Shown in pieces: positions 36,574 through 44,872 of a DNA stretch of 64,000 bases. The notes under the pieces are model-generated. The model searched no databases and was not told the origin of the DNA. It saw only the letters and a list, made by a program, of their open reading frames with translations. Every line of letters starts with the position of its first letter. Positions within the stretch are counted from its first letter, which is position 1. Source of the DNA: Pontibacter coccineus (GTDB lineage Bacteria; Bacteroidota; Bacteroidia; Cytophagales; Hymenobacteraceae). The DNA lies in NCBI RefSeq assembly GCF_030546575.1, contig NZ_JAUOTN010000004.1:496001-560000 (forward strand). The letters are read 5' to 3'. Made by a program: the position numbers and the translations under genes.

Positions 36574-37017
36574 ATGGATACAGAATTTTACAACGAGCAG
36601 CCTCAAGGGTTAAGCATTAATTTAGAGTTAAGAGATTTCTTGCAGAACACGGCGAGGTGGGGCAGGTTCTTAGCCATTGTTGGTTTTGTAGGAGTTGGCC
36701 TAATGGTCCTGTTTGGGATTATGGCTTTATTCATGGACACTAGCCTTGGCGGTGGAGCGATCAGTGGGGCCTTCCTGAGTCTGTTTTATCTACTGTTTGG
36801 GGCGCTTTATTTGTTGCCGGTTTTATACCTGTACAGGTTCTCTAGCAGTATGCAGGCCGGCCTCGCAACAGGCGATGAGGAGAAAATAGCAGCATCATTC
36901 AAGAATTTAAAGTCCCTGTTTAAATTTATGGGTGTCTTCACCATCATCTTCCTTGGTTTCTATGCACTAGTGTTGTTTGCCATGTTCTTTGGTGTAGCTA
37001 TTGGGTCCTCAATTTAA
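36574..37017 (+). CDS. DUF5362-like membrane protein
   Basis: A 147-residue protein with a short polar N-terminus (DTEFYNEQPQGLSINLELRDFLQ) followed by ARWGRFLAIVGFVGVGLMVLFG, which begins four predicted membrane helices. The pattern of an N-terminal tail and TARWGRFLAIVGF resembles DUF5362 proteins of Bacteroidota. A loop between the second and third helices (YRFSSSMQAGLATGDEEKIAASFKNLKSLF) looks cytoplasmic. The function is unknown. A strong terminator follows. Confidence 0.7.
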   Translation: MDTEFYNEQPQGLSINLELRDFLQNTARWGRFLAIVGFVGVGLMVLFGIMALFMDTSLGGGAISGAFLSLFYLLFGALYLLPVLYLYRFSSSMQAGLATGDEEKIAASFKNLKSLFKFMGVFTIIFLGFYALVLFAMFFGVAIGSSI

Positions 37018-37041
37018 ATCAACCTTTATTCTAAAATTAGG

Positions 37042-37066
37042 AAAGCACATCCTTGTGATGTGCTTT
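37042..37066 (+). terminator. Terminator after the DUF5362-like gene
   Basis: AAAGCACATC pairs perfectly with GATGTGCTTT around a five-base loop, followed by more T. Its position shows that the thioesterase gene must start further downstream than 37060. Confidence 0.85.
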
Positions 37067-37137
37067 TTTTATACCTATACCTAAAAGCCCCAAACCCGAT
37101 TCTTGCGTACCTTGCAACACGATCTATCCCATACGCT

Positions 37138-37890
37138 ATGATATCAACGACAGGACAGAGCGCGTTTACCATCCGCTCCACCGAGTCAGACTTGAACGGA
37201 CAAGCGACCTTGCCAGCATTGGTCGGCTACATGCAGGAGGCCGCCTGGGATAACACGGCTACCATGGGCATCTCGATGTACGAGTTGCTGGAGCGTGGCC
37301 TGACCTGGGTGCTGCAGCGCATGCGCGTGGAGATGTTCCGCTACCCGAAGCACCGCGAAGGTATAAGTGTCGAGACCTGGGCCTCGGGCCGTGAACGGGT
37401 GTTCCTGCACCGCGACTTCAGGGTATACGGCGCCGACCGCGAGCTCCTGGGGCAGGCAACGAGCGTATGGCTGGTAATGGATGTGGTGAAGCGCCAACTG
37501 GTGTCGGTGCCCAATTTTATTACAGCCATAGAAGTAGTGCCGGGACAGGAGCCATTGCCTTTTGCCAAAGGTAAGCTACCGCAACTGGAGCAGGTGGAGT
37601 ATGAGCAGCTAGTGCCCGTGCGCTGGCACGACATTGATCTGAACCGCCACGTCACCAACACCCGCTACCTGCAATGGGTGCTCGAAACGCTGCCAGCCGA
37701 TTTACTCGAAAAGCAGCAGTTACAGGAAATAGACATTATCTTTAAGGCCGAAAGCACCCTGGGCGATTCCGTAGCAGCCACTGCGGGGCCAGCCGACGAG
37801 GCCAACACGTTCCTCCACAAACTCAGCAGCACCGAATCGGGCAAAGAGCTGGTACAGGCGAAGACCAGGTTTTCTAAGTTAGAAAGTTGA
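37138..37890 (+). CDS. Acyl-[acyl-carrier-protein] thioesterase
   Basis: A 250-residue double-hotdog enzyme that releases fatty acids from ACP. The first hotdog has LVGYMQEAAWDNTATMG; the second has the catalytic segment WHDIDLNRHVTNTRYLQWV, which carries the Asp-Asn-His pattern (DxNxHVxN) of the FatA/FatB family. The ATG at 37138 is chosen because the longer frame runs through the preceding terminator. No fatty acid synthesis genes adjoin it, so its product use (signalling, storage or membrane turnover) is open. Confidence 0.88.
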   Translation: MISTTGQSAFTIRSTESDLNGQATLPALVGYMQEAAWDNTATMGISMYELLERGLTWVLQRMRVEMFRYPKHREGISVETWASGRERVFLHRDFRVYGADRELLGQATSVWLVMDVVKRQLVSVPNFITAIEVVPGQEPLPFAKGKLPQLEQVEYEQLVPVRWHDIDLNRHVTNTRYLQWVLETLPADLLEKQQLQEIDIIFKAESTLGDSVAATAGPADEANTFLHKLSSTESGKELVQAKTRFSKLES

Positions 37891-37999
37891 GAAGTTTGTA
37901 AGGTAGGAAGTTGGAATGTGGTGGCGTTGCAGTGTAACGTCGTGGTTGGATGGGAAACGACTTTGTGGTCAGGAACAAAAACCGAATCACCTGTAGGGG

Positions 38000-38013
38000 C
38001 AGGTCGCGACCTG
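38000..38013. repeat. Perfect 14-bp palindrome in a GGGGCAGGTCGCGACCTGTCC-type unit
   Basis: CAGGTCGCGACCTG is self-complementary and sits in a GTAGGGGC...TGTCC context typical of short intergenic repeat units. It lies between the thioesterase and GNAT genes, where no protein gene is seen (37891-38359). Confidence 0.55.
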
Positions 38014-38086
38014 TCCAATCGCGCACGAAAAATTTCGCCTAGGGGCAGGAAGGAATGCTGCCAACTTCAGGAGTAGTCAATCTAAA

Positions 38087-38172
38087 CTGTCATCTCGAAA
38101 GAATTGAGAGATCTGGATTGATTCAGAACCTTGACTACATTTCAGATTTCTCCCAAAAGTCGAAATGATAGA
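38087..38172. repeat. Palindromic intergenic repeat, copy B
   Basis: 86 bp starting CTGTCATCTCGA and ending GTCGAAATGATAG, with inner arms GAGAGATCTGGATT and TTCAGATTTCTCCC. It shares both arms and the order of blocks with copy A at 26873-26974; the centre differs and is shorter. Confidence 0.75.
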
Positions 38173-38359
38173 ATAATCTTTAAACTGGCGTCATTGGGGC
38201 AGGAGTGGCTAGACTAGCAGAAGCAGAACAGTATCTACAAGGCCTATACCTGTATTATTCAGAATTACCGGAATTCCCCTCTCGGGAGATGCAGGAGTGA
38301 AATTATCGTGCACACAACAACAATTTAACCATTTAACAATTTAGCCCTCATCAACTAAT

Positions 38360-38833
38360 ATGATCAACATCAGAAGAGGAACCATAGACGACCTGCCGCA
38401 GGTACACGGCTTGATAAAAGAACTGGCTGTTTACGAGAAAGCACCGGATGAAGTGACCAACACCGTTCAGGACATGCATTGGGATGGCTTCGGGGAAAAC
38501 CCGATTTTTAAGTTCTTCGTGGCCGAGACCGAAGAGGGAATTGTAGGGATAGCCTTGTACTACATCGGTTATTCCACGTGGAAAGGTAAGATGCTTTTCC
38601 TGGAGGACCTGATCGTGACCGAACGCCTGCGCCGCAGCGGCATCGGCAAACTGCTGTTCAACGCCGTCGCCCACGAAGCAAAAGAAATTGGCGCCAAGCG
38701 TATGAGGTGGCAGGTGCTGGACTGGAACGAGCCCGCCATTACTTTCTATAAAAAAATAGGGGCCGACCTAAGCAGCGAGTGGCTCAACTGCACCTTCAAC
38801 GAAGACCAGATCAAGGCCTACCGTCCCAACTAA
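38360..38833 (+). CDS. GNAT-family N-acetyltransferase (diamine acetyltransferase-like)
   Basis: A 157-residue acetyl-CoA-dependent transferase. The start INIRRGTIDDLPQVHGLIKELA and the middle GIALYYIGYSTWKGKMLFLEDLIV resemble spermidine/spermine acetyltransferases. The acetyl-CoA loop is RLRRSGIGKLLFNAV (R-x-x-G-x-G). It ends with ITFYKKIGADLSSEWLNC. A polyamine-like substrate is likely from similarity but unproven. A bidirectional terminator separates it from the convergent DUF4286 gene. Confidence 0.85.
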   Translation: MINIRRGTIDDLPQVHGLIKELAVYEKAPDEVTNTVQDMHWDGFGENPIFKFFVAETEEGIVGIALYYIGYSTWKGKMLFLEDLIVTERLRRSGIGKLLFNAVAHEAKEIGAKRMRWQVLDWNEPAITFYKKIGADLSSEWLNCTFNEDQIKAYRPN

Positions 38834-38913
38834 AAGGTGATGGTTTATGCCCTGCCGGAGTGTTGACCGCGGAAGCTATACCTTACACCAATTCTCTGGC
38901 CATACATAGCATT

Positions 38914-38961
38914 AAAAAAAAACAGGCCTACGCTATACTTGAGCGTGGGCCTGTTTTTTTT
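38914..38961. terminator. Bidirectional terminator between convergent genes
   Basis: A long stem (A-run, then CAGGCCTACGCT pairing with AGCGTGGGCCTG through one G-T pair, then a T-run) with a seven-base loop serves both the GNAT and DUF4286 genes. Confidence 0.85.
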
Positions 38962-38980
38962 CATCCTTAGCATTTGCTTG

Positions 38981-39304
38981 CTACTCTCGTTCCACATCCC
39001 GGCCAACGATTTCCAGCAGAGAGCGGAAAGCGACGTATTTCTCCGGGTAACGCTCCTGTACCTTGGCCTGCAGGGCGGGCGCATGGTCGCGCTGGTATTC
39101 TTCCAGGTCCTCCAGGTTGCGGCAGGTATACTGCACGGCATAAGTGGTGCCGCCATTGTCCTCTTCGTGCAGCAGGCGGGCTATCTGGTTATTCAGGAAA
39201 TAGCCTGTGGCCATCACCTCCGGTATGTGCGTGTTCTTCATCCAGTCCAGCCACTCTTCGGCCACACTGTTGTCGATATTGATGGTTACGTTGTATATGA
39301 TCAT
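38981..39304 (-). CDS. DUF4286 family protein
   Basis: A 107-residue cytoplasmic protein with a ferredoxin-like fold. It starts IIYNVTINIDNSVAEEWLDWM, continues MKNTHIPEVMATGYF, and has TYAVQYTCRNLEDLEEYQ and KYVAFRSLLEIVGRD. The family is nearly universal in Bacteroidota with no known role. The ATG at 39304 is preferred over a TTG at 39310. It is divergent from the next gene by 49 bases. Confidence 0.85.
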   Translation of the reverse strand: MIIYNVTINIDNSVAEEWLDWMKNTHIPEVMATGYFLNNQIARLLHEEDNGGTTYAVQYTCRNLEDLEEYQRDHAPALQAKVQERYPEKYVAFRSLLEIVGRDVERE

Positions 39305-39353
39305 ACTCAAAATTACGATTTTTCTGTTAGTTTAGAGTTCCAATAGGTATACG

Positions 39354-39989
39354 ATGATGCAGGGCATAGCCAAAAAGTTAAATTTAAAATCAGGGTGGCA
39401 GGTGCTCGTGCACAATGCGCAGGCAGGTATAGCCGAGGCCTTAACGACCCAGGGTATAGAAGTGCATACCACGCCCGCTGCAGGTATAGCATACGATGCT
39501 GTGCAGATCTTTGCGACCGATAGCCGTGAACTGAACTATTATGTGCCGCTGGCCGAACCCGCCCTCAAGCGCAAGGGGCTGTTGTGGGTGGCTTACCCCA
39601 AAAAATCGTCAGGTATAAAATCGGACCTGAACCGTGATAGTGGTTGGGAGGCAGTAACAGGTCTGGGTTATGCGCCGGTAAGGCAGGTGGCGGTAGATGA
39701 AACGTGGTCTTCGCTGCGATTCAAACACGAATCCGAAAGAAGCGAGCTGTCTAAGTTTGGGGTCGATGCGCCAGGTATAGACCGAAAGAATAGGACTGTT
39801 GAAATACCGCAGGACCTGCGCGAAGCACTGGAATCGGCTGGGTTGCTGGAGACATTTGAGAAACTGGCCTTCACGCACCGCAAAGAGCATGTGCTGGCCA
39901 TACAGGAAGCCAAACGACCTGAAACCCGGGCCAACCGTATCGGCAAAACCATTCAGATGCTGATGGGGCAACAGCTGCTCGGCCGCTAA
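39354..39989 (+). CDS. DUF3052-like / YdeI-OmpD-associated fusion protein
   Basis: A 211-residue two-part protein. The first 130 residues (VLVHNAQAGIAEAL, FATDSRELNYYVPLAEPALKR, LLWVAYPKKSSGI, GYAPVRQVAVDETWSSLRF) resemble DUF3052. The last 70 residues (VEIPQDLREALESAGLL, FEKLAFTHRKEHVLAIQEAK, RANRIGKTIQML) match the YdeI/OmpD-associated C-terminal helical domain. Neither domain has a settled biochemical function. Two in-frame ATGs stand together at 39354 and 39357. The coding sequence contains four GGTATAG motifs, an unusually high density. Confidence 0.75.
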   Translation: MMQGIAKKLNLKSGWQVLVHNAQAGIAEALTTQGIEVHTTPAAGIAYDAVQIFATDSRELNYYVPLAEPALKRKGLLWVAYPKKSSGIKSDLNRDSGWEAVTGLGYAPVRQVAVDETWSSLRFKHESERSELSKFGVDAPGIDRKNRTVEIPQDLREALESAGLLETFEKLAFTHRKEHVLAIQEAKRPETRANRIGKTIQMLMGQQLLGR

Positions 39990-40140
39990 GGCAGGTATAA
40001 CGTAAATTTTGAGGGTATTTAATTCGATTTGATGCAGTTTGCCGACTAGTGCTGGCAGTTGGGTATAAACCAGCTAACCTCGAACAGGTATGGCGCTAGT
40101 CAACAATAGATAAAGATCGCGTTCCATACCTGACACCATA

Positions 40141-40181
40141 AAAAAGACCGCAGCGGGTTATACCTGCTGCGGTCTTTTTTA
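40141..40181. terminator. Bidirectional terminator
   Basis: AAAAAAGACCGCAGC pairs perfectly with GCTGCGGTCTTTTTT (15 bp) with an 11-base loop that contains a GGTTATACC string. It lies between the fusion-protein gene and the convergent lipoprotein gene. Confidence 0.85.
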
Positions 40182-40199
40182 TGATTTCTAAGAGAGTGC

Positions 40200-40766
40200 T
40201 TAGTTGGTCACGATCACATTGAAGCTCACGTCCACGTCGGTTTCGCCGGCAGTTGTGTTAGTGCCTGTTTTGAGGCCGCCCGGCTGGTGCTTCAATACCA
40301 CTTTCAGCTTGCCATTGCCTATACCTGCCCCGGTCGTCACAGTCGATTCCAACCCGACAGGGCGGTTGTTCTGGTCCATGTCGGTAATGTTCACACTCAC
40401 CGTTGCATTGCTGCCTGCATCCGGCGTAAAGGTATACACGAGCAGGTGCTCGTCACGCTCGTTGCGTATCTCTGCCGTCATGTCGGCTACCGGGTTCTTG
40501 CTTTCGTCGGTCATGGTCACTACAGCCGTGTATTCAGTGCCGGGCCGTAGCGTGAGCGGTGCGTTCTGTACCGGCGTGCCGGTCAGGGTGCTAATGGTAG
40601 CCTCCGTGTCCTGGCCTTTGCCGGTAGGCGTAAGCGAGATGGTGACAGCCGTAATCACCTCCTGTTCATCCTCCGGACCTGGCTCGTCGTCATCTTTGCA
40701 GGCGGAGAAGGTAAGTATGCTGCCCATCAGCAGAAAAGTGAGGTATGGTCTGAATAGTCTGTTCAT
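40200..40766 (-). CDS. Lipoprotein of the TonB-receptor locus, paralogue 2
   Basis: A 188-residue lipoprotein. The signal (RPYLTFLLMGSILTFSACKDDD) has its lipobox Cys near residue 23 and an acidic stretch behind it. The mature part alternates strands and turns (TAVTISLTPTGKGQD, GTEYTAVVTMTDE) and ends with LKVVLKHQPGG...GETDVDVSFNVIV. The same ending and signal occur in the next gene (41027-41596), so the two arose by duplication. Both lie downstream of a TonB-dependent receptor and probably serve as its surface partners. Confidence 0.8.
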   Translation of the reverse strand: MNRLFRPYLTFLLMGSILTFSACKDDDEPGPEDEQEVITAVTISLTPTGKGQDTEATISTLTGTPVQNAPLTLRPGTEYTAVVTMTDESKNPVADMTAEIRNERDEHLLVYTFTPDAGSNATVSVNITDMDQNNRPVGLESTVTTGAGIGNGKLKVVLKHQPGGLKTGTNTTAGETDVDVSFNVIVTN

Positions 40767-40974
40767 GCTTTTTAGTTTCGTGAGGATACTTCCTGTCAAT
40801 CAGGACCTAAATATAGTGTTTTCTTCAGAAGATTGGGTGCTGCACGGAATCTGGCATTTGTGCGCTGCCGACTAAGCGGATTTACGCCAAATAGGAAGAT
40901 GTAGTTATAAAGGCCGCAGTGGCGCAGAAGCCGCTCTTTTCACAACTTAATCCTTTGTACCATGGATTGAATGA

Positions 40975-41002
40975 AAAAGGGGCACCGACTGGTACCCCTT
41001 TT
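40975..41002 (-). terminator. Hairpin between the two paralogous lipoprotein genes
   Basis: AAAAGGGGCACC pairs with GGTACCCCTTTT (one mismatch) around a four-base loop, followed by T on the minus strand. It would end or attenuate transcription after the first lipoprotein. Confidence 0.6.
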
Positions 41003-41026
41003 CTATGGTATGCAGCTATCTGAAAG

Positions 41027-41596
41027 CTACTGAACTTTGGTGTCAAACGAGATGTCCACGTCCGTCTCGCCGGTGTTCTCGTTGCTGGTGCTGCTCTTGG
41101 TGCCTGGCTGGTGCTTGAGTATGATGCGTACCTTGCCTGCTCCGGCAGCAGTGGTTGTGGCAGCAGTTTCCAACCCAATCGGGAGGCCACCCGCATCTTT
41201 ATCGGTTTTGCTGAAGGCAACCAGACCTTGCGGCGTTACCTGGTAGAAAATCTCATGCGCTGTTCCTTCTGCACGGATGTCCGCTGTCAGGTCATGCGTG
41301 TCATGGTGGTCGCCGTGTGCTTCCTCGGAGGCAAAGGTGATGGAGCCATTATACGTGGTATTGGCGCTGAGCACCAATTGCTCTATAACCGGAGCTTTTC
41401 CGCCCGGGCCATCCAGGTCTTCCCAGGTAGCTGTAACGGCCTGGCCACCATTGGCAGGTGTAAGCGTGAGGGTCACGGTCGTCACTACATCGTGCTCGTG
41501 GTCTGGTTCCGGCTCAGCCTCATCTTTACAGGCTGAAAAAGTAAGTAAGCTGCCCGTTAGCAGAAAAGCGAGGTATGGTCTGAATGATTTCTTCAT
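41027..41596 (-). CDS. His-rich lipoprotein of the TonB-receptor locus, paralogue 1
   Basis: A 189-residue lipoprotein. The signal RPYLAFLLTGSLLTFSACKDE is nearly identical to that of paralogue 2. The mature N-terminus carries PEPDHEHDV, and a middle loop has EEAHGDHHDTHDL, both candidate metal-binding clusters absent from paralogue 2. The core (TLTLTPANGGQAV, LSANTTYNGSITFA) and the tail (KVRIILKHQPGT, GETDVDISFDTK) align with it. It lies 52 bases downstream of the TonB-dependent receptor. A role in transition-metal (zinc, copper or similar) capture is inferred. Confidence 0.8.
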   Translation of the reverse strand: MKKSFRPYLAFLLTGSLLTFSACKDEAEPEPDHEHDVVTTVTLTLTPANGGQAVTATWEDLDGPGGKAPVIEQLVLSANTTYNGSITFASEEAHGDHHDTHDLTADIRAEGTAHEIFYQVTPQGLVAFSKTDKDAGGLPIGLETAATTTAAGAGKVRIILKHQPGTKSSTSNENTGETDVDISFDTKVQ

Positions 41597-41648
41597 GATA
41601 AATAAACTGTTTTTGGTTTAATTAAATGATTTCTAAAAGTTAAGGTGA

Positions 41649-43997
41649 CTACAGCGGCACTTTGATGCGGAACATGATCATGCGGCCCATCTCGTCGGCA
41701 AAGTACCGGAGGCGGTTCTGATAATCGCGATAGCTGGTGTTGAGCAGGTTGCTGCCCACTATACCCAATTCCACCTGTTGCTTTCCGAACTGCAGTTGCG
41801 TGCCCGCCTCGGCGTGCAGCAGGAAATAAGCATCAGGCGCCGCCAAAACAGGGTCTGACTGCGCATCGGAACGGCTCTGGCGACCCACATACAACCCCCC
41901 GAGCGCCAGATAGCTGTCAGAAAGCCTGGAGGATGTCTTGTCCTCGAAGCTGTAGCGGAGGGTGTTGTCGGTGCGGCCAGGCGTAATGAAGGGCAGGTAA
42001 CTGTCTGTTTCCCGGTTCTTGGCATAGACCAGCGACGTTTTGTTGTTCAGCGTCAGCCGGCTCGTCAGGGCGTAGTCAAAACTGAGGTCTGCTCCCCAGA
42101 ACCGGGCATCGGCCTGCAGGTAGTCGGCCTGCAGATAGGCACCGCCTATGCCCAGCGCATAGTCCGGCGCCAGCTGCAGGTAAATGTAATTGTTAATGGT
42201 ATTGTAGTAGAGACTAAGCTCTCCGTTCAGGCGGAGGTTAGAATGGTAGTTGATCGTGGCCATGGTGTTCACGGCATTTTCCGACACCAGCTCCGGGTTG
42301 CCGCGCTCAAAAGAGGCCGCACTGTTGTGCAAGCCGTTGGCGAACAGCTCATAAGCATGCGGTGCACGGGAGGCATAGCCCACGTTAGCGCCCAGCGTGA
42401 CGTGATAGCCCAAATCGTAGAGAGCCCCAAAACTGCCCGAAAAGTTGTGAAAGGTATAAGACGGGCGTAACACACCCTCCGTACGGTTCCACCGCTTGAT
42501 GTCGAGCGATTTGTTGTCGTAACGGATGCCCGCCTCCAGCTGCAGGTTTTCCTTCCGCCATCTCTCCTCAGCAAAAGCACCGATGGTGGTATTGATGAAG
42601 TAAGGCAACAGGGCCCTGGTGTTGGCAGCGTAGGTATTGTTCTGCCAGATGGTGGAAACTCCCATGCTTCCGGAGATATTGGCAAACGGCTTGTGCTCCC
42701 ATACCAGTTCGGTGGTGTGCGTCTGCAGGTCCAGGTCCAGTTGCGGACGGTCGCCGGTGTTGCGGTGCCTGTCGTACTCCTGTCGCACGTTCTGCTGCAG
42801 CCCGTAGGTGAACTGCAACTCACCTGCCTCGCCTGTCTGGTAAAAAGCTTTGGCCTTGAGCAGGTGGTGCGTCACATCCTGGTAAGGGCGGGCGATAGTA
42901 TAGGTAAAGCTGCCCGTCTCCTCCGGTTGCTCCCGCCCAATGGCGTTGGCCAGATCCGTCAGGTTGCCGATGTGTGCCGACGACAGGAATCCCAGCTTTG
43001 TGTGGAAAAAGCTGTAATATAACTCCGCCCCGAAGCGCTGTCGCTTGTAACCCAACGTAGCCGCCAGGTTCTGCTCTTCAAAGCCGGTATTGTTCAGGTT
43101 ATACCTGGGTGCCTGCGCACTGCCCGCTTTCTTCACAGAGGTATGCAGGCGCCAGCTCAGCGGCAATTGCCGAAGCTTGCCCTCTGCCATGCCAGCCACA
43201 GTACCCATGCGATTGTTGGTGCTCCCGATCAGGGAGACCTCGCCTCGTATACCTGCCGAGTCCGGCAGCGGGTTGGGTTCTACCAGCACAATGCCACCAA
43301 TAGCATCAGAGCCGTAGCGCACCCCCGCCGCCCCTTTAATCACCCGCATCTGCTGGGCATTCAGCGGGTCGATTTCCGGAGCGTGTTCGTTCCCCCACTG
43401 CTGCGACTCGTGCCGCACGCCGTTGTTCATGATCACCACGCGGTTGCCGAACAGGCCATGTATGACAGGCTTCGAAACAGTAGGGCCCGTTTGTACAGAG
43501 CTTACCCCCGTCAGCTTTTTGAGCGATTCGCCCAGCGAAAGACCGCGGGTCTCCTCCAACTCACGGCCCTGGAGCGTTTCGGTTGCCTGCGCCTGCTCCT
43601 GCAGACGCCCCCCCGTAATCACAACCTGCTTGAGTTGACGCGCATCGATGTGCAGCGACAAGTTACGCACGGTAGAAGTGCTCAACCTGAAGGACTGGTG
43701 CTCCTCTTCGTACCCGATGTAGGTTACTTTTAAGGTATAGCTGGCGCGGCACAGATGATGAAAATGGTAGTTACCGTATTCATCCGATAGAGTGCCCCGC
43801 TGCAGCTCCTCTATGTAAATAGTGGCGCCAATCAGCGGCTCACGGGTGTCGTGGTCCAGCACCTTGCCCGAAAGGGTCAGGCCGCAGTCCTGCTCCGGAT
43901 CGTCGCCGTCCAGGTGCACCTGTTCCTGTGCCATTGCCATAGGGGCTATGAGGAGTAGCTGCCACAACAGGACTATTATGAATTTAGATCTGAACAC
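41649..43997 (-). CDS. TonB-dependent receptor
   Basis: A 782-residue outer-membrane active transporter. A signal peptide (FIIVLLWQLLLIAPMAMA) precedes a carboxypeptidase-like regulatory domain (GKVLDHDTREPLIGATIYIEEL, about 38-115). The plug starts near 125 (VVITGGRLQEQAQATETL) with GLFGNRVVIMNNGVRHESQQWG and IKGAAGVRYGSDAIGGIV. The 22-strand barrel ends MFRIKVPL. The gene starts with GTG. The plug's HESQQWGNEHAPEID segment is typical of the ZnuD-like/metal group. Its neighbours (His-rich peptide upstream, His-rich lipoprotein downstream) support metal transport, but the substrate is inferred. Confidence 0.92.
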   Translation of the reverse strand: MFRSKFIIVLLWQLLLIAPMAMAQEQVHLDGDDPEQDCGLTLSGKVLDHDTREPLIGATIYIEELQRGTLSDEYGNYHFHHLCRASYTLKVTYIGYEEEHQSFRLSTSTVRNLSLHIDARQLKQVVITGGRLQEQAQATETLQGRELEETRGLSLGESLKKLTGVSSVQTGPTVSKPVIHGLFGNRVVIMNNGVRHESQQWGNEHAPEIDPLNAQQMRVIKGAAGVRYGSDAIGGIVLVEPNPLPDSAGIRGEVSLIGSTNNRMGTVAGMAEGKLRQLPLSWRLHTSVKKAGSAQAPRYNLNNTGFEEQNLAATLGYKRQRFGAELYYSFFHTKLGFLSSAHIGNLTDLANAIGREQPEETGSFTYTIARPYQDVTHHLLKAKAFYQTGEAGELQFTYGLQQNVRQEYDRHRNTGDRPQLDLDLQTHTTELVWEHKPFANISGSMGVSTIWQNNTYAANTRALLPYFINTTIGAFAEERWRKENLQLEAGIRYDNKSLDIKRWNRTEGVLRPSYTFHNFSGSFGALYDLGYHVTLGANVGYASRAPHAYELFANGLHNSAASFERGNPELVSENAVNTMATINYHSNLRLNGELSLYYNTINNYIYLQLAPDYALGIGGAYLQADYLQADARFWGADLSFDYALTSRLTLNNKTSLVYAKNRETDSYLPFITPGRTDNTLRYSFEDKTSSRLSDSYLALGGLYVGRQSRSDAQSDPVLAAPDAYFLLHAEAGTQLQFGKQQVELGIVGSNLLNTSYRDYQNRLRYFADEMGRMIMFRIKVPL

Positions 43998-44229
43998 AGT
44001 CTGTGCAAAGTTTAGGTATAAGGTACAGGCAACAGCCCAACGCTAACCCGCCAGCTGAAAAGCAGCCACAGGTATAGGTATAGCCATTATGCCAGGAAAA
44101 TAAATAGAACACCAATAGCAGGCACCCATCGCCGCACGGAGTCAGCAGGTATGCAAAACTGATAGGCCAGTCTATAAGCAGGTGCCGGGAGAGGCGACAC
44201 GCCGTAAGACTGAAAAAAGGACGGAAGGT

Positions 44230-44556
44230 TTAGCCGAGCGCGGGCGGGCCGCGAAGGTTGAGGCGGGCAAAAGAATTAAAAGCCGCATACTGGGTATACC
44301 GGGCGGTATACTCGGCGAGCGTTACAGGTGCTGTGAAGGTATAGACGGCGGTAGCGCTCTGGTAGGGCGCTCCAAAAAGGTCTTCTACCGGACAGTGGCT
44401 GTGCTTCTTCTCGACATGCGCGTTTTTCTGATCGCCTGGGTGGCTGTGCGCCGTGTGGGCGTGGCTGTGCAGGCTGAGCAGCAACTGATCCGGCACCATG
44501 GCGCGCGTGAACAGCAGCAGCAGAAAGAGGGCGATATATGTCGTGAACCGGTACAC
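44230..44556 (-). CDS. Small His-rich exported peptide
   Basis: A 108-residue protein from a GTG start; no in-frame ATG lies upstream. A hydrophobic leader (TTYIALFLLLLFTRA) is followed by SLHSHAHTAHSHPGDQKNAH and KKHSHCP, a dense histidine cluster with one cysteine, then aromatic-rich ALAYTFTA-like sequence and a closing LNLRGPPALG. Small proteins of this plan commonly precede TonB-receptor genes in Bacteroidota. It heads the locus with the TonB receptor 232 bases downstream and probably binds or senses a metal in the periplasm. Confidence 0.75.
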   Translation of the reverse strand: MYRFTTYIALFLLLLFTRAMVPDQLLLSLHSHAHTAHSHPGDQKNAHVEKKHSHCPVEDLFGAPYQSATAVYTFTAPVTLAEYTARYTQYAAFNSFARLNLRGPPALG

Positions 44557-44575
44557 CTATAGCAAGGCTTTAAAA

Positions 44576-44583
44576 CAAAGATA
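44576..44583 (-). promoter_or_regulatory. -7 promoter element of the His-rich/TonB locus
   Basis: The minus strand reads TATCTTTG, matching TAnnTTTG, 19 bases before the GTG start. Just upstream, TTGTTGTATTAACAA-like sequence forms a weak inverted repeat (about 44598-44613) that could be an operator; no known Zur or Fur box was recognised. Confidence 0.5.
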
Positions 44584-44872
44584 GTCGTTTTTCACCATTG
44601 TTGTATTAACAATTGAACATTTCGCTCGCTCAGGTTCAAACTGTTGGCAAAGCGCACAGCGGTATCATGCCAAAACAACAAGTTTTATGCCTGTGCCATG
44701 CTTAACGCAGAAGGTATAGCGGATGTTTTCTGACAACCTGTCACAATTAGGCCGGCGCTATACCTGTGGAACAGGATTTGAAAGCGCTTGGACAGGAATT
44801 ACGCTGCCCTTTTCGTGGGCATCGATTTCAGAGACATCACTTATTAAAAGATAGATTTTAAAGGTATAGCAC

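Noticed and set aside
37060..37137. Longer start for the thioesterase gene
   Set aside because: The extension runs through a strong terminator at 37042-37066 and adds residues unlike the family; the ATG at 37138 fits.
44593..44620. Zur/Fur-type operator upstream of the His-rich peptide gene
   Set aside because: Only a weak TTGT/ACAA inverted repeat is visible; it does not match a known box well enough to call.
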